From: Microlunatus sagamiharensis
GTDB taxonomy: Bacteria > Actinomycetota > Actinomycetes > Propionibacteriales > Propionibacteriaceae
DNA: 64,000 bases
Assembly (NCBI RefSeq): GCF_900105785.1
Contig: NZ_LT629799.1
Location: forward strand, 682,001-746,000
Direction: 5' to 3'
In this document: one piece after another, positions 32,748 through 41,069 of the stretch
How positions within the stretch are numbered: position 1 is the stretch's first letter
Layout: every line of letters begins with the position of its first letter
Program-made: the position numbers and the translations under genes
Notes under the pieces: generated by a model
Told to the model about the DNA's origin: nothing
Databases searched by the model: none
Seen by the model: only the letters and a program-made list of their open reading frames with translations

Positions 32748-34278
32748 GGTCGGTCCGGGCGTGGAGCGCCCGCTCCGGGTGCTCCACCTGGTCGGCTCGG
32801 CGGTCGACGACTTCCACGCCGACCTGTCGCGGCTCTACGCGGGCGACTGCCTCCGCTCGACCGCCGACCCGGCCCACCGGAGCGACCACGTCGCGTGGGT
32901 CGAGCCCGGCGGGACCTGGCGCTTCCCCGCCGACCTGTCCCGAGAGGCCCTCGCCGGCGCTCCCGTGCTGACGCTCGCGCAGGCGCTGGTCCGACTCGAG
33001 GAGCTGGCGCCCGACGTCGTGGTGCCGCAGATGTTCTGCCGGCCCGGCATGACCACCTACCGCGCGCTCGTCGAGCTGCTCGGGCTCCCGATGGTCGGCA
33101 ACCCGGCCGAGGTGATGGCGCTGGCCACGGACAAGGCCCGCACGCGCGCGGTGGTCGCGGCCGCCGGCGTCGCGGTCCCCGACGGCGAGGTGCTCCGGCC
33201 GGGCGAGCGGCCGACCCTGCTGCCGCCGGTCGTGGTCAAGCCGGTCGACGCGGACAACTCCGACGGCGTGAGCCTGGTCCGGTCCGAGGCCGAGCTCGCG
33301 GGTGCGCTCGAGGCCGCCTTCCGCCTCGGGCGCGAGGTGCTCGTGGAGGCGTACGTGCCCCTGGGCCGCGAGGTCCGCTGCGGCGTGCTCGAGCGCGGGG
33401 AGGAGCTGGTCTGCCTCCCGCTCGAGGAGTACGCCGTCGACGAGGTGACCAAGCCCGTCCGGCTGGCCGACGACAAGCTGCGCCGGGATCCCGACGGCGA
33501 GCTGGCGCTGGTGGCGAAGTCCGTGACCCACGCCTGGATCGTCGACCCGGCCGACCCGGCCGACCCGGTCGTCGCGGGCGTCCACGCGGCCGCCCGTGCG
33601 GCGCACCGCGCGCTCGGCTGCCGCGACTACAGCCTCTTCGACTTCCGGATCGACCCGGACGGCGGCGTGTGGTTCCTCGAGGCGGGCCTCTACTGCTCGT
33701 TCGCCCGGCAGAGCGTCGTCCCGACGATGGCCGAGGCCGCGGGGATCGCGCTTCGGGACCTGTTCCGCGCCGCGCTCGCGGGCGCGGCGGGACGCGGTCG
33801 AGGGACCGTCCCCCCGGAATGGGGCGCCTCCGCACGGCGTTCCCCGGCCATGGGCACGTCCGACTTCGACCTCACCCTCCAGGCCCTCGGGGCCGCTCGC
33901 CGGAACGGTCCCGAGTCGGCCTACCGGACCGCGTACGACCTGCTCGCGCAGCGCTCGCCGGCCGAGGCCCTGGAGGTCATCGAGCCCGCTCTCGAGCAGG
34001 ACCCGCGCAACACCGGCCTGCGGTCGCTGCGTGCCTGGGCGTTCATGATGCGCGCGCAGCTGCACAAGGCCGAGGCCGAGCTGCGGGGGCTGGTCGAGGA
34101 CACGCCCGACGACCTGTGGTCGCGGCACGCGCTCGGGCGGGTGCTCGAGCGCCAGAGCCGGTTCCAGGAGGCCCTGCCGCACCTGCGGCTCGCGGCGGTG
34201 ATGAGCGGGGACCTCGAGCGCGAGGTCGACGCGCTCCGGGTCGAGCGGCTGATCATGACGAGTCGCGAGAACGACTGA
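32740..34278 (+). CDS. mysD: MysD-type ATP-grasp ligase with C-terminal TPR domain
   Basis: MysD (D-Ala-D-Ala-ligase-like) condenses mycosporine-glycine with serine or threonine, giving shinorine or porphyra-334. Residues about 10-360 carry the MysD signatures: VLHLVGSAVDDFHADLSRLY, PQMFCRPGMTTYRALVELL, VVVKPVDADNSDGVSLV, VEAYVPLGREVRCGV, LPLEEYAVDE, YSLFDFRIDPDGGVWFLEAGLYCSF. The protein then continues in frame through a Pro/Arg/Ala linker into about 140 residues of tetratricopeptide-like helices (371-512; EALEVIEPALEQDPRN, HALGRVLERQSRFQEALPHL). MysD proteins normally end near residue 340-350, so the tail is unusual. An internal ATG at 33850 has no ribosome site. Confidence 0.85.
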   Translation: MTEVGPGVERPLRVLHLVGSAVDDFHADLSRLYAGDCLRSTADPAHRSDHVAWVEPGGTWRFPADLSREALAGAPVLTLAQALVRLEELAPDVVVPQMFCRPGMTTYRALVELLGLPMVGNPAEVMALATDKARTRAVVAAAGVAVPDGEVLRPGERPTLLPPVVVKPVDADNSDGVSLVRSEAELAGALEAAFRLGREVLVEAYVPLGREVRCGVLERGEELVCLPLEEYAVDEVTKPVRLADDKLRRDPDGELALVAKSVTHAWIVDPADPADPVVAGVHAAARAAHRALGCRDYSLFDFRIDPDGGVWFLEAGLYCSFARQSVVPTMAEAAGIALRDLFRAALAGAAGRGRGTVPPEWGASARRSPAMGTSDFDLTLQALGAARRNGPESAYRTAYDLLAQRSPAEALEVIEPALEQDPRNTGLRSLRAWAFMMRAQLHKAEAELRGLVEDTPDDLWSRHALGRVLERQSRFQEALPHLRLAAVMSGDLEREVDALRVERLIMTSREND

Positions 34279-34295
34279 CGCCCGCCGCCCCGGGC

Positions 34296-34329
34296 CCCGT
34301 CCCGCGCCGCCGGACGCGGTCGGGACGGG
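34296..34329. terminator. Hairpin between mysD and the convergent sortase gene
   Basis: CCCGTCCC (34296-34303) pairs with GGGACGGG (34322-34329), with further pairing possible inside the loop. It fills the short gap between the stops of the two convergent genes and can terminate both transcripts. Confidence 0.6.
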
Positions 34330-35004
34330 TCAGGTCGTCGCGGTGGCGAAGACGACGGTGTTGTCGACGTAGGACCCGACGGTGCGGTCGTACGGGCCGC
34401 CGCAGGTGATGAGCCGGAGCTCGGCGTCAGGGGTCGGCCCGAAGACCTCGTCGGTCGGGAAGCCGTCCTTCGGGGTGGTGACGACCCGGTCCGCGACGAA
34501 GGTCGTCGAGGTGCCGTCGGTCAGCTCGACGGTGATCCGGTCCCCCCGGCCCACCTTCCGGAGGTCGAAGAAGACCGCGGGTCCGGTGGTGGAGTCGACG
34601 TGGCCGGCGATCACCGCGGGGCCGGTCTCGCCCGGGACGGTCCCGTCGGCGTACCAGCCCGCCCGGTCGGGGTCCTTCGGGGCCTCGAGCACGCCGTGCC
34701 GGTCGGTGGTCAGCTTCTCGAGCTTCGTGGTGCGGACGCCGATCGAGTCGATCGTGACCCTCCGGACGGCGACCTCGGCCGTCTTGGGCAGAGGGGCAGG
34801 GCCGCGCCGAGCCGGGCTCGCCGCCTCCGTGGGAGTGGCGGGGGCGACGGTCGGCGTCGGCGCGGCGGCTGTGGTGTCGGGCGCGGTGTCGACCGGGCTG
34901 CCGGCCGAGGTGCCCTGCGGCGCGCAGCCGGTCAGCAGGGCCGCGGCCAGGAGCGCCGTCGCGGCCGCGGCCCTGAGGGTGCGCCCACGCACGGAGGGCC
35001 TCAC
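34330..35004 (-). CDS. Class F-like sortase
   Basis: Sortases attach proteins covalently to the cell wall or other surface acceptors. This 224-residue product has an N-terminal membrane/lipoprotein-like segment with LLTGC, a Pro/Ala/Thr-rich spacer and a sortase barrel (about 95-224). Catalytic residues are visible as His in VIAGHVDS, Cys in LRLITCGGPYDR, and Arg just after. The compact barrel without extra domains fits class F. The GTG at 35004 overlaps the stop of the GH8 gene (GTGA). It closes a five-gene overlapping operon, and the DUF4397 protein two genes upstream is its most likely substrate. Confidence 0.87.
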   Translation of the reverse strand: MRPSVRGRTLRAAAATALLAAALLTGCAPQGTSAGSPVDTAPDTTAAAPTPTVAPATPTEAASPARRGPAPLPKTAEVAVRRVTIDSIGVRTTKLEKLTTDRHGVLEAPKDPDRAGWYADGTVPGETGPAVIAGHVDSTTGPAVFFDLRKVGRGDRITVELTDGTSTTFVADRVVTTPKDGFPTDEVFGPTPDAELRLITCGGPYDRTVGSYVDNTVVFATATT

Positions 35005-36164
35005 CGGGCGAGCGGCGGGCAGCCGCCGAGGACGGGGTCGGTCAGCAGCATCCGGCCGAGCGCGTCCCACGCGCCGCCGTAGTAGGTGGGGACCTGCTGC
35101 TGCAGGTGGTCGGCCCGCACCAGCGCGGCGTCGGCGGACGCCTGGTCACCGGTGCTCGCCGCCACCGCGGCCTCCGCGGCCACGGCGACGACCGAGCTGT
35201 CGGCGGTCAGGGGCTGACCACCGAGGTCACGCGCGGCCGGGGAGCCGCCGAAGCGGCCGAGGGCGGGCGCGAGACGGGCGGCGAGGGCCTGGTCCTCCGC
35301 CGAGCACGACTCGGCGTAGCGCAGCGGGAGCCGGGTGGCGTCGTAGCCGTAGCGGACGCCGTCGTTGCCGCGCCCGGCAGCGCCGGGCATCGGGTCCACC
35401 CGGCCGTCGGCGTGGACCTGCGCCCAGTCCGGCGGGAGGTCGGTGGCGGCCAGGACACGGGTGGTCGCGGCGCGGCTGCCCTCCTCGAGCTCGGCCCAGC
35501 GCTGGTCGTCGGAGGCCTTGGCGAGCACGTCGTAGGCGGCGGGGGAGGCGTAGCTGGGGTTGTAGGCGTACGGCTCCGCGGTCGCCCAGGTGCCGGCCGT
35601 GAGGACGCGGCCCAGCTTCGTCTCGACCGTCTCGGCGTCGAGGATCGCGGTCCCCAGCGTGGTCCCGGCGTCGGTGAGGGACGGGTCGTCGAACCGGTCG
35701 CCGGCGACGACCAGGGCACGCGCGGCGTCCAGGTCGGCGTCGGAGGCGGACTCGGGGTCCACGACGGCCCCGTCCGCCCACCGCCAGCTCAGGGTGCCGT
35801 CGGGGCGCAGCAGGTTCGCCCGCGTCCACGACCACACGGAGGTGAAGGTGGTGCGGTCCCCGACGGCGGCGGCCACGAGCATCGCGTACGCCTGACCCTC
35901 GCTCACGGTGTCGCCGCCCTGGTCGCGGCGCACGACACGGCCGTCCGGGTCGACGTAGCCGGAGAGGAACGCCTGACCGGCCTCCTCGGCGGTCAGCTGC
36001 CGCAGCGTCGGGCTCGGGTCGGGGGTGCCGGGTGCCCCGGACGCGCCGGCGGCCGAGCTGCCGGGCTCCGGACCCGGTCGGGTGGAGACCAGGGCGAGGA
36101 CGGCGGCGACCAGCACGGCGAGCACGCCGACGACCGCGACGCGGCGGACGACCGGGGCCCTCAT
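35001..36164 (-). CDS. Secreted glycoside hydrolase family 8 (BcsZ-like)
   Basis: GH8 enzymes cleave beta-1,4-glucans and related polymers; BcsZ-type members work with cellulose synthases. The 387-residue protein has a signal anchor (about 8-27), a short Pro/Ser-rich spacer, and a GH8 domain. Landmarks are GDTVSEGQAYAMLVAAAVGD with the acid Glu (about 88), VWSWTRANL, LSWRWADGAV and ESASDADLDAARAL with the conserved Asp pair, followed by the (alpha/alpha)6 helices and RYGYDATRLPLR. It overlaps the DUF4397 gene upstream and the sortase gene downstream by four bases each. The glucan made by the GT2 protein of the operon is the natural candidate substrate. Confidence 0.88.
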   Translation of the reverse strand: MRAPVVRRVAVVGVLAVLVAAVLALVSTRPGPEPGSSAAGASGAPGTPDPSPTLRQLTAEEAGQAFLSGYVDPDGRVVRRDQGGDTVSEGQAYAMLVAAAVGDRTTFTSVWSWTRANLLRPDGTLSWRWADGAVVDPESASDADLDAARALVVAGDRFDDPSLTDAGTTLGTAILDAETVETKLGRVLTAGTWATAEPYAYNPSYASPAAYDVLAKASDDQRWAELEEGSRAATTRVLAATDLPPDWAQVHADGRVDPMPGAAGRGNDGVRYGYDATRLPLRYAESCSAEDQALAARLAPALGRFGGSPAARDLGGQPLTADSSVVAVAAEAAVAASTGDQASADAALVRADHLQQQVPTYYGGAWDALGRMLLTDPVLGGCPPLAR

Positions 36165-36961
36165 CGGCGACCTCCGACGAAGCTGGTCGCGGTGCCGCCG
36201 CCCCCGGTGTCGACGCCGGTGCCCTTCTTGGGCGCCTTGGGCGAGGCCGAGGCGTCCTTGACGACCTTGGCGGTGACCTGCCCGCTGGGACCGTCGAGCA
36301 GCACGATCGTGTTGACGCTGCCCGGCTGCGCCGTGACCGTCGTGTCGACGGGCGCGGCCCCCGCGGGCGCGATCTGGACGTCCCAGACGCCCGCCTCGAT
36401 GGTGGCGTAGCCCGTCGAGGAGCCGAAGGCGGCGTCCTGGGCGAGCACCGGCCCGCCGACGGCGGTGACGGTCGCGGTCGGTGCCGAGACGGCGGCCTGC
36501 AGCAGCCGGACCTTGGCCGAGCCGGCCTTCGGTGTGCGCAGGTCGTCGTCGAGGACGGTGCCGCGCAGGTTCGCGTTGTCGCCGACGGCGGCGACGGTGT
36601 AGGCGCGGCCGTCCGCGACGGTGACGGCCTGGGTGATCGACGGCGTGCTCTGCGCGGTCCCGCCGGCCGGGGTCATCGACGCCACGTAGCGGCCCGCCGG
36701 CACCTTCTGGTAGGCCGACACGTCGCCGTAGCCGACGTCGCTCAGCTTGAGCATGGACTCGCTGCCGCCGAACGAGGTGAGGGACACGTTCACCGACGGC
36801 GTGTCCGGGGAGAGGTGGGCCAGCCGGACCCAGCCGGCCCCGGACTCCTTGGCCGCGGCGGGCGCCGCGGAGGGGGCGAGGCCGACGAGGGCGAGCAGCA
36901 GGCCCAGGACCAGCAGCAGGGCGGTGCGGGAACGACGGGCGGTCGGGAGAAGGGTGGTCAT
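36161..36961 (-). CDS. DUF4397 surface protein, candidate sortase substrate
   Basis: The 266-residue secreted protein has a signal peptide (about 1-38, ending APAAAK). Two DUF4397 repeats follow, the first with WVRLAHLSPDTPSVNVSL and YQKVPAGRYVASMTPAG, the second with AKVRLLQAAVSAP and GYATIEAGVWDVQIAPAG. The C-terminus is KGTGVDTGGGGTA followed by a short basic tail. There is no LPXTG or hydrophobic anchor, but the VDTGGGG element before a basic end resembles tails of other actinobacterial DUF4397 proteins that sit beside class F sortases. ATG 36961 follows GAGGAG. It overlaps the GH8 gene. Confidence 0.85.
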   Translation of the reverse strand: MTTLLPTARRSRTALLLVLGLLLALVGLAPSAAPAAAKESGAGWVRLAHLSPDTPSVNVSLTSFGGSESMLKLSDVGYGDVSAYQKVPAGRYVASMTPAGGTAQSTPSITQAVTVADGRAYTVAAVGDNANLRGTVLDDDLRTPKAGSAKVRLLQAAVSAPTATVTAVGGPVLAQDAAFGSSTGYATIEAGVWDVQIAPAGAAPVDTTVTAQPGSVNTIVLLDGPSGQVTAKVVKDASASPKAPKKGTGVDTGGGGTATSFVGGRR

Positions 36962-37017
36962 GAGGTGCTCCTCGGTCGGAGGTGGGGTCGGGCGGGACAT
37001 CGGTCGGGATCCGCTCG

Positions 37018-39066
37018 TCATGCCGGCGCGAGCAGACCGGTCGGGCCGTCGGTGGCGTAGGTGACGAGCAGGCCCTGGGACGTGGGCGTCGTCGACAGGG
37101 GCCGGAACGGCTCCGGCTGGCCGGCCCAGAAGGCCTGGAGCCGAGCGGTCTCGCTCGCGTCCGACGCCAGCGGGCGCCCGTCGACCGCGCTGATCAGGAC
37201 CTGGCGTCGAGGCAGGTCGGGCAACGACTCCTCACCCGGCGCCGGGGGGACGTCGTCGACGGTCAGCGGGCCCGTCACGGCGGCCTGGGGCAGCGTGATG
37301 AGGATCCGGGCGTCCACCCGGCCGCCGGTGAACAGGTCGCGCACGGCGGGGCTCCTCAGGTCGAGGTCGGGGTTCGTCGCCAGCTCGGTCCCCGCCTCGA
37401 CCCGTCCGGCCTGGTCGCGGGCGGCCTGCTCGCGGGTGGCGTCCGCGCCGGAGCGGTTGATGCGGTACACCTGCACGGCCTTGTCCCCGGTGCCGAAGGA
37501 CGCGACCTCGGTCGCGTTGTCGAGCGCCTGGGCGACGGTCGGCGACCCGTCGGGGAACGTCCGCATCGAGTTGGTGCTGACGACGTAGTCGTAGTCGCGC
37601 CAGCCGTTGGGCGCCAGCGCCTGGACGGCGGGGTCGGTGTCGACCTTGTAGTACCAGACGACGTTGTCGCGCGGACGTCCGTCGCGCACGAGGTCGACCC
37701 ACATCGAGTCGTCCACCACGACGCGATAGCTGCGGTCCACGTTGGCCGAGACCCAGGCCTCGGCCTGGACCATCGGCTGGTCCAGGTCGGCCAGCAGCAG
37801 CCCGCGGAGCTGCACGGCCCAGAGCGGGGCCGCGAACGACACGGCGACCAGGCTCAGCAGCACCACCACGGCCCGGACGAGACGACGGAGCGCGACGGAG
37901 GTCGCGCCGCCGGCCCGCCGCCACCAGATCTCGACGGCTGCCGGGACCAGCAGGGCGGCGAACGGCAGCATGCCGATCACGTACGGGATGGGCAGGTAGC
38001 CCGGCCGCAGCATGAAGACGAACAGGAAGAGGAAGGCGCCCGCGACGGGCCACCAGCGCCGCGAACGCAGGGCGAGGAGGGCGGCCAGCGGCGCGGCGAC
38101 CGCGATCACCGGGTCGAGCTGCAGCCACTGACCGGTGGTCACCCTGGCCTGGCTGGCCGCGTCGAAGAGGCTGCCGCTGGCGGTCCGGCCGGCCAGCTGG
38201 AAGCCGATCCCCGACAGCAGGCTGACCCGGCCGGCGCCGGGCACGAGCTCGCCCTTCAGCACCGACAGCAGCACGTAGGTCAGCCCGAGCAGGACGACGA
38301 TCGCGCCGGCCACCGAGACGGTGTAGCGCCGGGTGCCCCGGTAGGCGGAGCGCCACGTCTGCCAGGCGAGGAACGGCAGGAACAGCGCGTACGTCTCCTT
38401 GGAGAGCACCGCCACCGCGAAGCACACGGCGGCGCCCGCGAAGGCGGCTAGCTGGCGCCGCGGCGCGAGCACCAGCACGAAGGCGGCCAGCAGCCAGGGC
38501 GTGGCGACGTTGTCGAGGAACACGGTCCGGTGGAACTGCACCGCGAGGGGCGACAGCCCGAAGATCGCCACGGCGGCCGCGACGGCGGGGCGCGACATCC
38601 CCAGACGACGGCCGAGCATCCACAGCAGGGCGGCGCTCGCGAGGGAGCAGACCACCATGAACTCGCGCCCGGCCATGACCGCGCTCGTGTAGCGCTCGAA
38701 GCCGCCGGTCAGCGTCGTCCAGCCGGCGATCTGGATCCAGCCCAGCGGCGGGTGGTCGTACCAGTAGGTGTAGTGCGTCAGCGAGCCGAGCTCCTGGATC
38801 GCGTACGCCTGCGCGACGTAGGTGCCCTCGTCGTCGATCCGCTGCGGCGAGCCGGTCATGTTGACCAGCTGCACCACGGCTGACAGCACGAGCAGCGGGC
38901 TGAACCAGGCGAGCGAGGTGCGCCGGTCGCGCAGGAGGGCGAGCAGCCGTGCCCTCCTCGTCTCCGGACGCGGCGGGCCCGGGGCCTGCGCGGGCTCCTC
39001 CGCCGTCGGCAGCCGGTCGAGGTCGCCGGGGAAGGAGAGGGTCTGGTGGTCGAGGGTCTGGGTCAT
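37018..39066 (-). CDS. GT39-like membrane glycosyltransferase (PMT/ArnT fold)
   Basis: The 682-residue polytopic protein has about eleven spans. Its first extracytoplasmic loop holds the catalytic acidic pair (IDDEGTYVAQAYAI, about 73-86) and TYWYDHPPLGW, as in GT39/GT83 polyprenyl-phosphate-sugar transferases. QFHRTVFLDNVATPWLLAAFVL and LSKETYALFLPFLAW follow. The C-terminal ~200 residues are soluble and extracytoplasmic. ATG 39066 follows GGGAGG and overlaps the stop of the GT2 gene (ATGA). It probably decorates the polymer or an acceptor on the outer face. An open frame runs on through the GT2 gene but is only a shadow. Confidence 0.88.
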   Translation of the reverse strand: MTQTLDHQTLSFPGDLDRLPTAEEPAQAPGPPRPETRRARLLALLRDRRTSLAWFSPLLVLSAVVQLVNMTGSPQRIDDEGTYVAQAYAIQELGSLTHYTYWYDHPPLGWIQIAGWTTLTGGFERYTSAVMAGREFMVVCSLASAALLWMLGRRLGMSRPAVAAAVAIFGLSPLAVQFHRTVFLDNVATPWLLAAFVLVLAPRRQLAAFAGAAVCFAVAVLSKETYALFLPFLAWQTWRSAYRGTRRYTVSVAGAIVVLLGLTYVLLSVLKGELVPGAGRVSLLSGIGFQLAGRTASGSLFDAASQARVTTGQWLQLDPVIAVAAPLAALLALRSRRWWPVAGAFLFLFVFMLRPGYLPIPYVIGMLPFAALLVPAAVEIWWRRAGGATSVALRRLVRAVVVLLSLVAVSFAAPLWAVQLRGLLLADLDQPMVQAEAWVSANVDRSYRVVVDDSMWVDLVRDGRPRDNVVWYYKVDTDPAVQALAPNGWRDYDYVVSTNSMRTFPDGSPTVAQALDNATEVASFGTGDKAVQVYRINRSGADATREQAARDQAGRVEAGTELATNPDLDLRSPAVRDLFTGGRVDARILITLPQAAVTGPLTVDDVPPAPGEESLPDLPRRQVLISAVDGRPLASDASETARLQAFWAGQPEPFRPLSTTPTSQGLLVTYATDGPTGLLAPA

Positions 39067-40673
39067 CGGGAACCTCCCGCGCCCGCACCGGTGAGGACCG
39101 GCTGGGCGGTGCCTGGTGCGGACGGGCTCTGGACGGCGGGGCGGTGGGCCCCGGTGTGCTCGGTCTTCTCCCAGGCGTTGATGCCGCGGACCTCCCGCAC
39201 CACCGACCGGACGGCCGCCGCGGCGAGGAACACCTGGTAGGGGAAGGTGCCGAGCAGCAGCCGGACGTAGTCGCGGGGACGGACCTTGACCCCGTAGACG
39301 CGGCGGAAGTCGCCGAGCCCGGCGGTCTCGACGACCAGGGTGATCAGCGTCGGCACGATCGGCAGGAAGGTCAGCAGCGCGATCCCCGTCGGCACCTTCG
39401 CGAACAGGATCAGCAGCAGCGACACGGGGATCATCGCGCCCGTGAAGGCCTGCAGGAAGGGCATCGACAGCAGGTAGCGCGCCATCAGCCGCTGGCGCCA
39501 GGTCGGCAGCTGACGCCACTCGCCCTTGCGCAGCACCTGCAGGAAGCCCTGGTTCCAGCGGGTGCGCTGCTTGTACAGGCTCGTCAGCGTGGGCGGCGTC
39601 TCCTCGCGGGTGACGACGTCGGGGTCGTACGCGACGACGACCTTCTTGCCGCGCGTCGACAGCCGGACCCCCAGCTCGCAGTCCTCGGCCAGGCACTCGG
39701 GGTCCCAGCCGTCGACCTCGCGCAGCACCTCGGCGCGGGCGAAGACCGTGTTGCCGCCGAGCGGGATGAACCGGGCGCCGGCGTGGAAGTGCAGGCGGCT
39801 GCGGAACCAGAAGTAGTACTCCAGGCAGTTGCGCAGCGACCACCACGACGACTCGATGTTCATCAGCTGCACCCCGCCCTGGACGACGTCGGCACCGGTG
39901 TCGTGGAAGCGCGCGTCGACCAGCCGCAGCAGCTCGGGGTGGACCTCGTCCTCGGCGTCGAAGACCCCGACGACGTCGCCCCGGCACTCGGGAAGGGCGG
40001 TGTTCATGCCCTTGGGCTTGTTCTTGGGGACGCTGTGGTCCATGACCACGCGGACGATCTCGGGGTGCCGCGCGGCCGCGGCCCGGGCCACGGCCTCGGT
40101 GCCGGGGTCGTCGTGACCGATGATCGCGATCACCTCGTAGTCGGGGTGGTCCAGCTGCGCCAGCTTGTCGAGCGTGTCCCCGAGCACCTCCTCCTCGTGG
40201 CGCGCGGGCACGAGGAGCGAGAAGGACAGGCTCGGCTCCCGGCCGGACCGGACGAAGCCGGTGGCCTCCAGGTGCGAGGGGCTGCGCCAGGCGTGCAGCA
40301 TCCAGGCGAGGGTCGTGAAGGCGACGCCGGCGAGGGCGAGCGACACGACGGACAGCGCGAGGAAGCCCGCCACCTGGCCGCCGCTGACGTCGTCGAGCAG
40401 ACCCGGCACGGCGGCCGGCTCGGTCGCCGGACCCCGGTTGGGCGCGCTGGTCTCGCTCGGGGCCGGACCGGCCGGGAACAGCTGGGACGCGCTGGGCGCG
40501 GGCTCCGGCGTCGGCGCGGCCGAGGCCGGGGAGACCGGCAGGAAGAGGCTGCAGAGGAGCACCAGCGCGGTGGCCGCGAGGCCGAGGACGGCTCTGCTGG
40601 TGCGTGGAGCCCGGGCTGCTGCGGCCGGGCTGATGGACTGAGGCGACTGAGCGCCAGGTGTGCGGATGAGCAC
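39063..40673 (-). CDS. GT2 processive glycosyltransferase (cellulose-synthase-like)
   Basis: The 536-residue protein has a signal/TM segment (about 27-55), a spacer, and a second span (about 104-125). The cytoplasmic GT-A domain follows (about 145-400): LLVPARHEEEVLGDTLDKLAQ, NKPKGMNTALPECRGDVVGVFDAEDEV with the DxE/DxD metal site, ECLAEDCELGVRL with the catalytic Asp region, and QRTRWNQGFLQVL, the Q-x-x-R-W polymer-holding motif. Three or four C-terminal spans form the translocation channel. Such enzymes polymerise a beta-linked glycan across the membrane. GTG 40673 follows a G-rich ribosome site. It is the first gene of the five-gene operon. Confidence 0.9.
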   Translation of the reverse strand: MLIRTPGAQSPQSISPAAAARAPRTSRAVLGLAATALVLLCSLFLPVSPASAAPTPEPAPSASQLFPAGPAPSETSAPNRGPATEPAAVPGLLDDVSGGQVAGFLALSVVSLALAGVAFTTLAWMLHAWRSPSHLEATGFVRSGREPSLSFSLLVPARHEEEVLGDTLDKLAQLDHPDYEVIAIIGHDDPGTEAVARAAAARHPEIVRVVMDHSVPKNKPKGMNTALPECRGDVVGVFDAEDEVHPELLRLVDARFHDTGADVVQGGVQLMNIESSWWSLRNCLEYYFWFRSRLHFHAGARFIPLGGNTVFARAEVLREVDGWDPECLAEDCELGVRLSTRGKKVVVAYDPDVVTREETPPTLTSLYKQRTRWNQGFLQVLRKGEWRQLPTWRQRLMARYLLSMPFLQAFTGAMIPVSLLLILFAKVPTGIALLTFLPIVPTLITLVVETAGLGDFRRVYGVKVRPRDYVRLLLGTFPYQVFLAAAAVRSVVREVRGINAWEKTEHTGAHRPAVQSPSAPGTAQPVLTGAGAGGSR

Positions 40674-41069
40674 GGGACTTCCCCCCGGAAGTGGCGTTCG
40701 TGTACCGAGAGATACGGGTCCGGACGGAGCAGGGCTTGGTCCGGGAGCGTGTGACAACGGTTACCCGCCACGCGTCTTGCCCTCCGCGCGGCCTGGTGGC
40801 ACGCGTGCGCGCGGTGCGCCGCACCCCGACGGCCGAGCACCGTCGCGGCACCAGGCCCGCCCTGGCGGCCCGGCGCGACGAACCCCGCAGGGACCCAAAC
40901 CCTCCGCGAGGTCGGTCCGAAGCCCGGGTGCAGGACGGCCTCGGGGGTCGCCGCTCGTGCGGGTTCACGGGCGCTCTCTCCGGTGCCGCCGGACGTACAG
41001 GGGGAGCCGTCCCGATGTCGGCCGAACAGACCCTGTGGGCCCGGACCAACGACAGACGAGGAGTCTGCG
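40674..41069. other. 396-base divergent promoter region
   Basis: The gap separates the leftward polysaccharide operon from the rightward ferritin-like gene and must carry both promoters. The ribosome site ACGAGGAG of the ferritin-like gene is at its right edge. No repeated operator, RNA element or additional gene was recognised. Open frames on both strands are Arg-rich shadows. Confidence 0.5.

Noticed and set aside
31374-34278. The two ATP-grasp genes as D-Ala-D-Ala ligase and carbamoyl-phosphate-type enzymes of primary metabolism
   Set aside because: Their specific motif strings follow MysC and MysD along most of the length, and no peptidoglycan or pyrimidine gene is nearby.
40637-40655. 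CTGAG-N4-CTGAG as a seventh response-regulator box
   Set aside because: The spacing is two bases short and it lies inside the GT2 coding start, so it does not fit the 11-base period.
37018-41049. A 1343-residue minus-strand open frame over the GT2 and GT39 genes
   Set aside because: The GT39-like protein starts at 39066 with a ribosome site; upstream residues are an out-of-frame reading of the GT2 gene.
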